A program made the translations under genes and the position numbers. The notes below the pieces were generated by a model. The model was not told where the DNA came from. It saw nothing but the letters and a program-made list of their open reading frames with translations, and made no database searches. DNA of 37,156 bases, from NCBI GenBank assembly GCA_002869605.1, contig PKUI01000131.1:1-37156 (forward strand). The letters run 5' to 3'. Origin of the DNA: Desulfuromonas sp. Its GTDB lineage: Bacteria > Desulfobacterota > Desulfuromonadia > Desulfuromonadales > SZUA-401. Position 1 is the first letter of the stretch. Each line of letters opens with the position of its first letter. Shown piece by piece: positions 15,452 to 23,970 of the stretch.

Positions 15452-15724
15452 AAAAATTTATTTCAGATTAAACGTACTAAATTAAACCCATCTTGGTCAA
15501 TCAGGTAATTCCTGAGTATTCAACAACCCGACTATATGTTTCCCGTATCCAGCATCACTTATGATTGCGGATATGAATTATCCAAAAGCTCACTATTTCT
15601 GATGATTTATGTGCACATGAACCTTAGGTGGGAAAGTCATCTCAGCCTCAATCTGCTCGATCGTATATCCATATGATGAAACAATGCCCTCGAAACCATA
15701 TGCCTGCTGTAACTCTTTGATGGT
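15452..15724. other. Intergenic stretch between riboswitch and cardiolipin synthase gene
   Basis: No gene with start and ribosome-binding site is visible. It should hold the promoter of the riboswitch transcript, but I see no convincing -35/-10 pair. It contains a small palindrome TCAGG-TAATT-CCTGA at 15501-15515 and, on the minus strand, a 43-codon open stretch (15596-15724) continuing the frame of the cardiolipin synthase gene beyond its TAG, probably the remnant of another gene. Confidence 0.5.
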
Positions 15725-17161
15725 CTACAGGTAAGGTGAAAACAGCTTGAACAGCGCATCGCGAAATCTGAGCGTCAGATGCCTCTCTTCGACTTCGTCG
15801 AGGGTGACTTCGCGCGACCCGTCGCGCGACTCGGCGAAGTGGTGCGCCAGTTCCTTGGCGAGCTGTTTGTCGTAGGTCTCGAGGTTGAACTCGAAGTTCA
15901 GGCGCAGGCTGCGCGGGTCGAGGTTGGCCGACCCGAGCAGGACGTACTGGTCGTCAATCAGCAGCAGCTTGCTGTGCACAAAAGGGGCCGGCTGGCAGAA
16001 GATACGCACCCCGTACTGCAGCAGCTCCCTCTGGTAGGCCTGGGAAGCCCAGGCGACATACGGCAGGTTGTTGCGGCTCGGCATCACGATCTCTACCGCC
16101 ACCCCGCGCAGAGCGGTGGCCTTGAGGGTCGCCACCAGCGGACGGCTGGGGATAAAATAGGGGGTCATGATGTGCACCGAGCGCTGGGCGCAACTGATGG
16201 CACCGATAATCAGCCACTGTAGCTTCTCGAAATCCTCGTTGGGACCGGCGGAGATCCCGCGACAGAACGCCTCGCCGACCTCTCCGGGGAGCTTCTCATC
16301 GAGCCCCTTGGGAGGTTGCCCGGTGACAAAGGTCCAATCCTCGAGGAACGCCTCGGCCATCTGCACCAGCACCGGCCCGGCGACCTCGAAGTGAAGGTCG
16401 ACCACCCGCCGCTGGTTGTTCTCGTCCTCCGCCAGGTGACGGAGACTGATGTTCATGCCACCGAGAAAGCCGATATGATCATCGACCACCAGCAGCTTAC
16501 GATGGTTGCGCAGGTTGAAATAGATGCCACGCCCGAGCAGCGACGGCGGCAAAAATCGCGCAACATGAACCTTGCTGCGCCGCAGGCTCCAGCGGATCGG
16601 CGGAAAGGTGTAGCGCTCACCGAGCGCATCGATCATCACCCGCACATCGACCCCCCGCGCGGCGGCTTCGCTCAGGGCTTGGGCGAATTCCTGTCCCACA
16701 CGATCATTATCGAAAATGTAGGTGGAGAGCCAGACCCGCTCGCGCGCAAACTGGATCGCCTCGATCATCGCCGGGTAGGCCATTTCACCGTTATACAGCG
16801 GCTTGACACGGTTACCGGCCACCAGAGGGCGGCGGGTGATGCGATCGGAGAGATCGAGCAGGGTGGTGAAGTTCTTGCTGCGAAACGGTAACGGCTCGGT
16901 GAGGGGCTTGGCCAAGCTGGCCGAAACATGCGGGAAGCCCCGCCCGTGGGTCTGCCACGAGCGGGCCCGGGTGCGAATGCGGTTGAAACCGATCAACCAG
17001 TAGAGTATCGGCCCGACAATCGGCAAGGCGAAAGATACGGCGATCCAGCCAAGCGCCGCGCGTGGGTCTTCCTTGTTCAGCAGCGCATGACCGGCTGAAA
17101 ACAGGGCGATCCCAAAAACTACGACGCCCAGCACAATATCGATCACCAGATCTCCGTTCAC
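15725..17161 (-). CDS. cls: Cardiolipin synthase (phospholipase D superfamily)
   Basis: 478 residues. It joins two phosphatidylglycerol molecules (or PG and another donor) into cardiolipin at the inner membrane. Two N-terminal membrane segments (about residues 5-25 and 38-58) precede two PLD domains with complete HKD motifs: HRKLLVVDD at residue 220 and HSKLLLIDD at residue 396, each followed by a conserved Gly-Ser/Gly-Asn segment (GGMN, GSAN). The start is a GTG at 17161 with GAGG at suitable spacing; another GTG at 17146 preceded by CGGAG is also possible. It follows the zinc-ribbon gene by 38 bases and is probably co-transcribed with it. Length and order match bacterial Cls of the ClsA type. 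Confidence 0.93.
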   Translation of the reverse strand: MNGDLVIDIVLGVVVFGIALFSAGHALLNKEDPRAALGWIAVSFALPIVGPILYWLIGFNRIRTRARSWQTHGRGFPHVSASLAKPLTEPLPFRSKNFTTLLDLSDRITRRPLVAGNRVKPLYNGEMAYPAMIEAIQFARERVWLSTYIFDNDRVGQEFAQALSEAAARGVDVRVMIDALGERYTFPPIRWSLRRSKVHVARFLPPSLLGRGIYFNLRNHRKLLVVDDHIGFLGGMNISLRHLAEDENNQRRVVDLHFEVAGPVLVQMAEAFLEDWTFVTGQPPKGLDEKLPGEVGEAFCRGISAGPNEDFEKLQWLIIGAISCAQRSVHIMTPYFIPSRPLVATLKATALRGVAVEIVMPSRNNLPYVAWASQAYQRELLQYGVRIFCQPAPFVHSKLLLIDDQYVLLGSANLDPRSLRLNFEFNLETYDKQLAKELAHHFAESRDGSREVTLDEVEERHLTLRFRDALFKLFSPYL

Positions 17162-17199
17162 GCCTCCCCCTCAGGCCGGTTTTCGATGTGTCACACCTC

Positions 17200-17529
17200 C
17201 TACGACAACGGTGTTGCGCAACGCGGACAGGTCAGCATGCTGGTTGATGGCACGCGGTGACCGCAGGTCGGGCAACTGAACCAGTGGCGGCAATAGCGAC
17301 ACTGTGGATCGGACATCCCCTGTTTCTTCTTGCACTTCGGACAGCGCCGGTACATCTTGCGCCGCTCGATGTAATCCTCAAAATAGAGGCCACACTCGGG
17401 GCACTCCTTGGCATCCCGCTTGCGCACCTCCTTGCCACAATTCGGTTGCGGACAGACGAAGACGGTCTTGCAACCGCTGCACCAGTATTTTCCCTTCTTC
17501 TCTTCCTTGCAAACCGGGCACTTATCCAT
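17200..17529 (-). CDS. Zinc-ribbon-rich protein of unknown function
   Basis: 109 residues with eight Cys pairs: CPVC, CSGC, CPQPNC, CPEC, CPKC, CRYC, CPTC and CPRC. They would make about four treble-clef/zinc-ribbon sites and most of the protein is these modules, with no catalytic domain and no signal peptide. Likely a cytoplasmic zinc-binding scaffold. ATG at 17527-17529 with GGGAG seven bases upstream. Co-directional with cls downstream and preceded by its own promoter at 17647-17675. Function unknown; similarity to the double-zinc-ribbon proteins of other bacteria is by pattern only. Confidence 0.8.
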   Translation of the reverse strand: MDKCPVCKEEKKGKYWCSGCKTVFVCPQPNCGKEVRKRDAKECPECGLYFEDYIERRKMYRRCPKCKKKQGMSDPQCRYCRHWFSCPTCGHRVPSTSMLTCPRCATPLS

Positions 17530-17646
17530 GACAACTCCCTATGTTCAAGCATAAAAAAGCCGCTTCACGCAAGAACCGGCCAGATCAGACCCATCGTGGG
17601 GGCACCCTCACAGAGCCTGCCGGCGGCGGGTTCTTCGGGCGAAACA

Positions 17647-17675
17647 ATTGTAATCGAGAATAGGCCGACTGCCAA
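17647..17675 (-). promoter_or_regulatory. Predicted sigma-70 promoter for zinc-ribbon and cls genes
   Basis: On the minus strand TTGGCA (17675-17670), a 17-base spacer and TACAAT (17652-17647). The -35 lies in one arm of a 7-bp inverted repeat (CTGCCAA at 17669-17675 and TTGGCAG at 17695-17701), which could be an operator. Confidence 0.55.
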
Positions 17676-17719
17676 GTCGGAAAGAGTTAAACAGTTGGCA
17701 GCCGGCAGGTCGAGACGTA

Positions 17720-18100
17720 CTAGGGATGGAAGGCGGTCAGGCTTGCGCTGTCTTGCTTGAGATTGAACAGATAGGATTCCTGGAGACGCTTGGTAAACAG
17801 GGTCCCCAGCCACAACGGGCTCCAGACCAGACCCGCGGCGAGCCAGCTGTTGCGGGCCTTCTTGTCGTTCTGGTTGGCGACCACCTTGGTCTCGGTGGTC
17901 TTATAGCCGGGCTTGGTGACCATAACCTGGTAGCTGTCACCGCTGCTCAGGTTGTAGTCGTAACGACAGGGGGTGAAACCGACCTGCTCACCGTTGATCG
18001 AGACTTCCGCCCCCGGCGGAAACGAGAACATCATCGCCTGGCGAGCACAACCGCTGGTCATCAGCACCAGCAGCAACAAACAAATCCACTTTTTGAACAT
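17720..18100 (-). CDS. PEGA-domain lipoprotein
   Basis: 126 residues; ATG at 18098-18100 with GGAGG about 15 bases upstream and AAAGG nearer. Lipoprotein signal MFKKWICLLLLVLMTSGC (lipidation at Cys18). The mature part matches a PEGA domain: FSFPPGAEVSINGEQVGFTP, then a sandwich strand YQVMVTKPGYKTTETKVVA. A hydrophobic segment (about 88-104, WLAAGLVWSPLWLGTLF) follows. PEGA domains are beta-sandwich modules of cell-surface proteins; this one is probably membrane-attached in the periplasm. Partner unknown. 190 bases with a new promoter separate it from the zinc-ribbon gene. Confidence 0.8.
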   Translation of the reverse strand: MFKKWICLLLLVLMTSGCARQAMMFSFPPGAEVSINGEQVGFTPCRYDYNLSSGDSYQVMVTKPGYKTTETKVVANQNDKKARNSWLAAGLVWSPLWLGTLFTKRLQESYLFNLKQDSASLTAFHP

Positions 18101-18328
18101 GAAAGCCGCCTTTCTCCTCCCGTAATATCATCTCTATACAGCAAGGAACAGGCCAACTTTCGCACCTTTAGGGTCATTGAATGCTGAATGTTCGCGCGAT
18201 TTCCATGAGGATAAAAGGCAATGGAATTCCGGTTACCTGCACCTACCAGAAGAGCCTTTTAACAAAACCTCTTCAGTCAGAGTGAAAGGACAAAGGATTC
18301 GCCGTGAGTCATTGCACCAACAGCCGTC

Positions 18329-18353
18329 AAAAAACACGACACTCTGTTGTGTC
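18329..18353 (-). terminator. Probable intrinsic terminator of uvrA
   Basis: Minus-strand stem GACAC (18353-18349) and GTGTC (18342-18338), six-base loop, then GTG and a run of six T (18334-18329). It overlaps the uvrA stop codon. The short stem makes it only moderately certain. The rest of 18101-18328 shows no gene. Confidence 0.45.
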
Positions 18354-21165
18354 ACAGTTCGAGGCAGGCCCGCAGGTAGCGTCCGGTATACGAAGCGCTG
18401 CAGCGCGCCACCTCCTCCGGGGTGCCGCAGGCGACCAGTGCCCCCCCGCGACTCCCCCCCTCGGGTCCGAGATCGATGATATGGTCGGCCATCTTGATCA
18501 CATCGAGGTTGTGTTCGATAATCACCACCGTGTTCTCCGCCTCGACCAGCCGCTGCAACACGCCGAGCAGCTTCTTGATGTCGGCAAAGTGCAGCCCAGT
18601 GGTCGGCTCATCGAGGATGTAAATGGTGCGCCCGGTGGAGCGCTTACCGAGCTCCTTGGCTAGCTTGACCCGCTGCGCCTCGCCGCCGGAGAGGGTGGTG
18701 GCGCTCTGGCCGAGCTTGATGTAGCCGAGACCGACGTCGCGCAGGGTCTCGAGCTTGTTGCGGATACGCGGGATGTTGGTGAGAAACTCGGCCGCCTGGT
18801 TGACGGTCATGTCGAGCACCTCGGCGATGGTCTTCCCCTTGTACTTGATCTCGAGGGTTTCGCGATTATAACGCGCCCCCTTGCAGACCTCGCACTGTAC
18901 GTAGACGTCTGGCAGAAAGTGCATCTCGATCTTGATGATGCCATCCCCCTGGCACGCCTCGCAGCGCCCCCCCTTGACGTTAAAGGAGAAACGCCCCGGT
19001 TTGTAACCACGCACCTTGGCTTCGGGGAGCTGCGAAAAAATGTCGCGGATATCGCTAAACACCCCGGTGTAGGTGGCCGGATTGGAACGGGGGGTACGGC
19101 CGATCGGCGACTGGTCGATGTCGATCACCTTGTCGAGATATTCGAGCCCCTCGATGCGCGTGACCTTCCCGGCCCGCTCGCGCGATCGGTAGACATGCTG
19201 GGCGAGCGCCTTGTAGAGGGTGTCGATAACCAGGGTCGATTTGCCGCTCCCGGAGACCCCGGTGACGCAGGTCATCACCCCGAGGGGAAAGTCGACGTCG
19301 AGCTGCTGCAGGTTATTCTCGCTGGCACCGATGATTTTCAGCTGCCGCGTCGCCTTGCGCCGCTGCTCCGGGATCTCGATGGCGAGGGTGCCATTGAGGT
19401 GCTGCCCGGTGAGCGACTCGGGAACCTGCATGATCTGCTTGGGCGTCCCCTGGGCCACCACCTCGCCGCCATGGCGACCGGCGCCCGGTCCCATGTCGAT
19501 GACGTGGTCGGCGTCGAGGATGGTCTCCTCGTCATGCTCGACCACCAGCACCGTGTTGCCAAGATCGCGCAACCGCTTGAGGGTTTCGAGCAGGCGGCGG
19601 TTGTCACGCTGGTGCAGGCCGATGGAGGGCTCGTCGAGAATATACAGCACCCCGACCAGGGAGGAGCCGATCTGCGTGGCAAGCCGGATGCGCTGCCCCT
19701 CGCCACCCGACAACGTCCCCGAGGAGCGGTCCAGGGTCAGGTAGTCGAGACCGACGTGGGTCAAAAATGAGAGCCGCTCACGGATCTCCTTGAGGATGCG
19801 GCGGGCAATCTCCATCTCCTTGTCGGAAAGCTGCAGCTCGGCGAAGAATACCTCCGCCTCGAGGATCGACAGCGCGGTGACCTCACGGATACTGCGCCCG
19901 GCAATCCGTATGAACAGTGCCTCGGGACGCAGGCGCGCACCGTCGCAGGTCGGACAGGGCATGACGTTCATGTACTGCTCGAGCTTCTCGCGCACCTGCT
20001 CCGAGTCAGTCTCCTTGATACGCCGCTCGAGGTTCGGGATCACCCCCTCGAAGGGCTTGTGATAGAAGACCCGCTGGCCGCCGTGGTCGTAGAAGAACTT
20101 GACCTCCTCGTTGCCGGAGCCATGCAGAATGGTACGCTGCAACGTCTCCGGAAGCTCGCTGAACGGAGTGTGGATATCGAAATCGTAGTGCTCGCTGAGC
20201 GCCTCGAGGACCTGGAAGTAGTAGAAGCCGGTGCGCGTCGACCAGGGCGCGATTGCCCCCTCGCGCAGTGACAGGCTAGGGTTCGGAACCACCAGCTCGG
20301 GGTCGAAGTACATACGCGTGCCGAGGCCGGTACAGTCGGGGCATGCGCCGTAGGGGTTGTTGAAGGAGAACATGCGTGGCGCGATCTCCGGGTAGGAAAT
20401 TCCGCACTCGGCGCAGGCGTGCTGTTCCGAGAACAGGCGGCTCTCCCCCCCCGGCTCCTCGACGCGTACCAGGCCGTCGGCGAGCCCCAGGGCGGTCTCC
20501 AGCGAGTCGGCCAGACGGCTGGCGACCCCCTCCTTGACTACGATACGATCGACCACCACCTCGAGGGTGTGCTTCTTGTTCTTGTCGAGCTCGATCGCTT
20601 CACCCAGTTCATGCATCTGCCCGTCGATCCGCACCCGCACAAAACCGTCGGCCTGCAGCTGCTTGAGTTCCTTGCGATACTCCCCTTTGCGCCCGCGCAC
20701 GATCGGGGCGAGGATCAGCAGGCGACTCTTCTCCGGCAGCGCCAGCACCTGATCGACCATCTGCTCGACGGTCTGCGAGGCGATCTCCTTACCGCAGCCG
20801 TGGCAATGGACCCGTCCAACACGTGCAAACAACAGGCGCAGGTAGTCGTAGATTTCGGTGACCGTGCCGACAGTCGAGCGGGGATTCTTCGAGGTGGTCT
20901 TCTGCTCGATGGAGATCGCGGGAGAGAGCCCCTCGATGCTCTCGATATCCGGTTTGTCCATCTGCTCGAGGAACTGGCGGGCGTAAGCCGAGAGCGACTC
21001 GACGTAGCGCCGCTGCCCCTCGGCGTAGATGGTGTCGAAGGCGAGCGAACTCTTCCCCGAGCCAGAGACCCCGGTGATCACCACCAGCTGATCGCGCGGA
21101 ATGGTGAGGTCGATATTTTTCAGGTTGTGCTCACGGGCACCCTTGATGATGATCTGATCGGCCAT
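18352..21165 (-). CDS. uvrA: Excinuclease ABC subunit A
   Basis: 937 residues, the standard length. It is the damage-recognition ATPase of nucleotide excision repair, working as a dimer with UvrB. Two ABC ATPase modules: Walker [11 protein letters not shown] at residues 31-40 and a second GVSGSGKST near residue 640; signature motifs [12 protein letters not shown] and [12 protein letters not shown]; Walker [11 protein letters not shown] and [10 protein letters not shown]. Zinc sites with Cys pairs CHGCG, CAEC...CPDC in the first half and CEAC...CEVC in the second. The start ATG at 21163-21165 has AAGG eight bases upstream. It stands alone, with Mfd, another excision-repair factor, encoded 4.8 kb away. 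Confidence 0.98.
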   Translation of the reverse strand: MADQIIIKGAREHNLKNIDLTIPRDQLVVITGVSGSGKSSLAFDTIYAEGQRRYVESLSAYARQFLEQMDKPDIESIEGLSPAISIEQKTTSKNPRSTVGTVTEIYDYLRLLFARVGRVHCHGCGKEIASQTVEQMVDQVLALPEKSRLLILAPIVRGRKGEYRKELKQLQADGFVRVRIDGQMHELGEAIELDKNKKHTLEVVVDRIVVKEGVASRLADSLETALGLADGLVRVEEPGGESRLFSEQHACAECGISYPEIAPRMFSFNNPYGACPDCTGLGTRMYFDPELVVPNPSLSLREGAIAPWSTRTGFYYFQVLEALSEHYDFDIHTPFSELPETLQRTILHGSGNEEVKFFYDHGGQRVFYHKPFEGVIPNLERRIKETDSEQVREKLEQYMNVMPCPTCDGARLRPEALFIRIAGRSIREVTALSILEAEVFFAELQLSDKEMEIARRILKEIRERLSFLTHVGLDYLTLDRSSGTLSGGEGQRIRLATQIGSSLVGVLYILDEPSIGLHQRDNRRLLETLKRLRDLGNTVLVVEHDEETILDADHVIDMGPGAGRHGGEVVAQGTPKQIMQVPESLTGQHLNGTLAIEIPEQRRKATRQLKIIGASENNLQQLDVDFPLGVMTCVTGVSGSGKSTLVIDTLYKALAQHVYRSRERAGKVTRIEGLEYLDKVIDIDQSPIGRTPRSNPATYTGVFSDIRDIFSQLPEAKVRGYKPGRFSFNVKGGRCEACQGDGIIKIEMHFLPDVYVQCEVCKGARYNRETLEIKYKGKTIAEVLDMTVNQAAEFLTNIPRIRNKLETLRDVGLGYIKLGQSATTLSGGEAQRVKLAKELGKRSTGRTIYILDEPTTGLHFADIKKLLGVLQRLVEAENTVVIIEHNLDVIKMADHIIDLGPEGGSRGGALVACGTPEEVARCSASYTGRYLRACLEL

Positions 21166-21209
21166 AATGCTTGCCTTGTGACAATGTTCGCCGCATTCCT
21201 AGCGGCCCT

Positions 21210-22166
21210 TTAAACATACCCCTTAAGTACAATTGCAAGGGTGGCCCCCATGACGCAGACCCACAACAGTGCTCCCATGAGCAACGGCTTCAGGCCGACC
21301 CGTTGCAGGGTCTGCCTGGTCAGGCTGGCGCCGATCAAAAACAGGGTCATGACCAGCGTCTGTTTGGCAATGCCATGCAGCCCTCCCCACAACGGCTTGA
21401 ACTCCGGCAACCACGAGTTGACAAAGGCGGCGACGAGAAAACCAACGATAAACAGCGGAATGCTAACCCGCGGCTTCGACTCGTGGAACATCCCGGCCAG
21501 CAGCGTGCATGGCACGATCCACAGCGCGCGGGTCAGCTTGACGGTCGTGCCGACGGCCAGAGCGATGGCCCCGAAGGTCGCCGCGGCACCGACCACGCTG
21601 CTGGTATCGTGAATGGCCAGCGCAGCCCAGATCCCGAACTGACGCTGGTCGAGCCCGACCCAATGCCCGAGGGGGGGAAAGAGCACCAACCCCACAGCAT
21701 TAAGGGCGAACACCGTCGCCAGCGAAACCGCCACCTCCTCGTTCTCGGCCTTGATCACCGGGGCCATTGCCGCGATGGCGCTGCCGCCGCAGATGGCGGT
21801 GCCGAACGAGATCAGGGTGCGGATATTGCCCGGCAGCTGCAGGGCGCGGCCGATTAACGCACCCAGCAGCAGGGTCGCGCTGATGCTGATCAGGGTCAGT
21901 GGCAGGGAACTCTTGCCAACCTCGATAACCTCGATGAAATTGACCCCGAAGCCGAGCCCGACGACCGAGAGCTTGAGGAGCGTTTTACTGGATCGGGCGG
22001 TCAGTCCCTGGTAGGGATTGCCCCACCACAACGCGAAGATAAACCCCGCGACCAACGCCACTGGCGACGACACCATCGGGCAGGCGCTCGCCATGAACAG
22101 CCCGACAAACCCGACCTTCACAAATCTTTGCTTTGTTTCCGCTGCCAACGACATCTGAACTGCCAT
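21210..22166 (-). CDS. YeiH-family putative sulfate exporter (UPF0324)
   Basis: 318 residues, nine to ten hydrophobic helices, matching the YeiH/UPF0324 (putative sulfate exporter) family. Family landmarks: GFGVNFIEVIEVG, TAICGGSAIAAMAPVI, AALAIHDTSSVVGAA and the C-terminal QTLVMTLFLIGASL. The real substrate of this family is not firmly established. The ATG at 22166 lies four bases after the pdxA stop, so it is translated from the pdxA transcript; ribosome-binding sequence is weak, which suits coupling. No linked sulfur-metabolism gene is visible. Confidence 0.88.
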   Translation of the reverse strand: MAVQMSLAAETKQRFVKVGFVGLFMASACPMVSSPVALVAGFIFALWWGNPYQGLTARSSKTLLKLSVVGLGFGVNFIEVIEVGKSSLPLTLISISATLLLGALIGRALQLPGNIRTLISFGTAICGGSAIAAMAPVIKAENEEVAVSLATVFALNAVGLVLFPPLGHWVGLDQRQFGIWAALAIHDTSSVVGAAATFGAIALAVGTTVKLTRALWIVPCTLLAGMFHESKPRVSIPLFIVGFLVAAFVNSWLPEFKPLWGGLHGIAKQTLVMTLFLIGASLTRQTLQRVGLKPLLMGALLWVCVMGATLAIVLKGYV

Positions 22167-22170
22167 GCGA

Positions 22171-23172
22171 CTACCGTTGCGCCGCCATGGCGTCGGCCAT
22201 CTTTACTGCCGCCGCCAGGCTCGCCTCACTCGCGCGACCGGTTCCAGCCAGATCATAGGCGGTACCGTGATCGACCGAGGTGCGTACGATCGGCAGCCCG
22301 AGGGTCACATTGACTCCGTCCTCGAAGTGCAGCAGCTTGAGCGGGATCAACCCCTGGTCGTGGTACATGCAGATCACCGCGTCGTAATCGCCGCACGCGG
22401 CGAAATGGAACAGTGCGTCGGCGCTATGCGGTCCACTCGCCTCGATCCCGGAAGTGCGCGCAGCGGCAATGGCCGGGGCAATCAGGCGTGCCTCCTCATC
22501 ACCGAACAGCCCGTTCTCGCCGGCGTGGGGGTTGAGTGCCAGCACCGCCAGCCGTGGCCGGCGCAGGCCGAAATAGCGGCGCAGGTCGTGATCGGCTACT
22601 TCGAGCGTGGCCAGAATCTGCTCCGTCGTCAGTCTTTCGGGGACATCACGGTAGGCCAGATGCGTGGTCACCAGGCAAACCTTAAGGCGCTCTCCGGCGA
22701 GCATCATCACCTCGCGTTCGGCACCGCAACGTTCAGCAAGCAGCTCGGTGTGCCCCGGGAATTCGCAGCCCGCAGCGCGGATCGCCTCCTTGCTGATCGG
22801 CGCGGTGACCATCCCGGCGGCCGCACCACTTATACACTGCGCGCAGGCCCACTCGATGTAGTGAAGCATCGCCGCGCCGCATGCCGCATTCGGCGCCCCC
22901 CAGCTCAACTCTGTCGCCGGCAGACCCGAAAGTTCCTCGACCGCAAGGGGCGCCTCCTCAACGATCAAGCAGCCACGACTGGAGTCGGTACCCGGCTGCC
23001 ATACTGCGGCAACCCCGAGGATTTCGGCAGCACGCTGCAACACCCCCGGATCACCAGCTACTACCGGCGACACCGCAAGAGCATCAAAGGCACCGCTCAA
23101 CAAAGCCTTGAGGATGATCTCCGGGCCAACACCGGTCGGGTCACCCATGGTAATAATCAGCGGTTTTGTCAC
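22171..23172 (-). CDS. pdxA: 4-hydroxythreonine-4-phosphate dehydrogenase
   Basis: 333 residues starting at a GTG (23172-23170) with GGAGGAG six bases upstream; reading from an ATG at 23298 adds 42 residues unlike the family. PdxA oxidises 4-phosphohydroxy-L-threonine with NAD(P) in DXP-dependent pyridoxal phosphate synthesis. N-terminus KPLIITMGDPTGVGPEI is diagnostic. The three metal-binding His are visible in FPGHTELLA, in VLALNPHAGE and in MYHDQGLIPLK, and the substrate loop TSVDHGTAYD is intact. First gene of a two-gene unit with the YeiH-type transporter; diverges from the AlgH-like gene. Confidence 0.95.
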   Translation of the reverse strand: MTKPLIITMGDPTGVGPEIILKALLSGAFDALAVSPVVAGDPGVLQRAAEILGVAAVWQPGTDSSRGCLIVEEAPLAVEELSGLPATELSWGAPNAACGAAMLHYIEWACAQCISGAAAGMVTAPISKEAIRAAGCEFPGHTELLAERCGAEREVMMLAGERLKVCLVTTHLAYRDVPERLTTEQILATLEVADHDLRRYFGLRRPRLAVLALNPHAGENGLFGDEEARLIAPAIAAARTSGIEASGPHSADALFHFAACGDYDAVICMYHDQGLIPLKLLHFEDGVNVTLGLPIVRTSVDHGTAYDLAGTGRASEASLAAAVKMADAMAAQR

Positions 23173-23259
23173 GCGCTCCTCCCAGATTAAATTACCAATA
23201 TAGTCCAGAATGAGGCCAAACTTCAACCAGATCTGTCTATGGGGAAAAATGACCATCGC

Positions 23260-23279
23260 TTGACAGTCGTCCCTGTCAA
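23260..23279. promoter_or_regulatory. Inverted repeat in the pdxA/algH divergent promoter region
   Basis: TTGACAG (23260-23266) and CTGTCAA (23273-23279) form a perfect 7-bp inverted repeat with a 6-base spacer. Each arm contains a TTGACA on one strand, so the site may be two back-to-back -35 boxes for the divergent genes, a regulator site, or both. Matching -10 boxes are weak. Confidence 0.4.
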
Positions 23280-23315
23280 TGGTCTGCTTTGAAGGCACCC
23301 TGCCGATGAGGATTT

Positions 23316-23891
23316 ATGCGACGATCAATGATCCTGACCCTTTTGCTGTTCTCCCTGAGTGTCCCTGCCACGGGCCAGGGCAAACTGGCGCCACGAACCG
23401 GTACCCTGCTGGTGGCCACGACACAGCTCGCCGACACGCGCTTTCAGCAGAGCGTCATCCTGATCACCCGCCACAACCGGGCCGGAACCAGCGGTCTAGT
23501 CCTCAACCGCCCGCTCGGCAAACTCCCGAGCGATCTCGGAGGCAGCCTGCAGACCCGCCCACAGGGGATCTTCTGGGGCGGCCCGGTTGCACCGCTACAG
23601 GTCAGGGCCTTGCTGCTCGACAACCAGCAAGCCGCCGGGAAGGTACTTGCCGAAGGTTTGCACCTGCTCAATGCGGACGAATTGAATGCCATTCTGCATA
23701 AAACTCCACTCGAGTCCGGAGAGTTGCGCACCTACCTCGGCTATGCCGGCTGGGCCCCGCGGCAGTTAGCCTTCGAGATCGCCCGCGGCGACTGGTTGGT
23801 GTTGCCGGTCAATGCAGCCACCTTGCAACAGCTCAACCCGGAACAGATGTGGCGAACCCTGGCACCCCGCAGCGAAGCGAACTGGATTTAA
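23316..23891 (+). CDS. AlgH/YqgE (UPF0301) family protein with an N-terminal signal sequence
   Basis: 191 residues. The domain begins at about residue 26 (PRTGTLLVATTQLADTRFQQ, then SVILITRHNRAGTSGLVLNR) and includes the conserved FWGGPV and LGYAGWAPRQLAFEIARGDW, so it is an intact AlgH-type protein. Most AlgH proteins start right at this domain; here 20-25 extra residues (MRRSMILTLLLFSLSVPATG) look like a signal peptide or anchor. GAGGA lies just before the ATG. AlgH function is not settled (linked to alginate regulation in Pseudomonas). Export would be a departure for the family. Confidence 0.85.
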   Translation: MRRSMILTLLLFSLSVPATGQGKLAPRTGTLLVATTQLADTRFQQSVILITRHNRAGTSGLVLNRPLGKLPSDLGGSLQTRPQGIFWGGPVAPLQVRALLLDNQQAAGKVLAEGLHLLNADELNAILHKTPLESGELRTYLGYAGWAPRQLAFEIARGDWLVLPVNAATLQQLNPEQMWRTLAPRSEANWI

Positions 23892-23913
23892 CCCGCGCCC
23901 CGACATCTCAACC

Positions 23914-23945
23914 CACAAAAAAGGCCCCGCCAGTCTGGCGGGGCC
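23914..23945 (-). terminator. Intrinsic terminator of the surA-like gene
   Basis: Minus-strand stem GGCCCCGCC (23945-23937) and GGCGGGGCC (23931-23923), five-base loop, then TTTTTTG. The T-run is on the minus strand only, so it serves the mfd-ppiC-surA unit and not the convergent algH gene, although the stem could also block the latter. Confidence 0.88.
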
Positions 23946-23970
23946 GATAAACCATCGTAACTTCCTGCGG

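Noticed and set aside
15480..15540. TTGACC on the minus strand as promoter of the riboswitch transcript
   Set aside because: No -10 box at 16-18 bases; a transcription start must exist upstream of the aptamer but I cannot place it.
8979..15640. Possible flanking repeats of the AT-rich block (CTAGGTG at 8981 versus TTAGGTGGG near 15626)
   Set aside because: Only six or seven matching bases and no integrase or tRNA; not enough for attachment sites.
21241..21857. Plus-strand ORFs opposite the YeiH-type transporter
   Set aside because: Antisense shadow of a membrane protein gene, with Gln/Asp/His-rich composition and no start signals.
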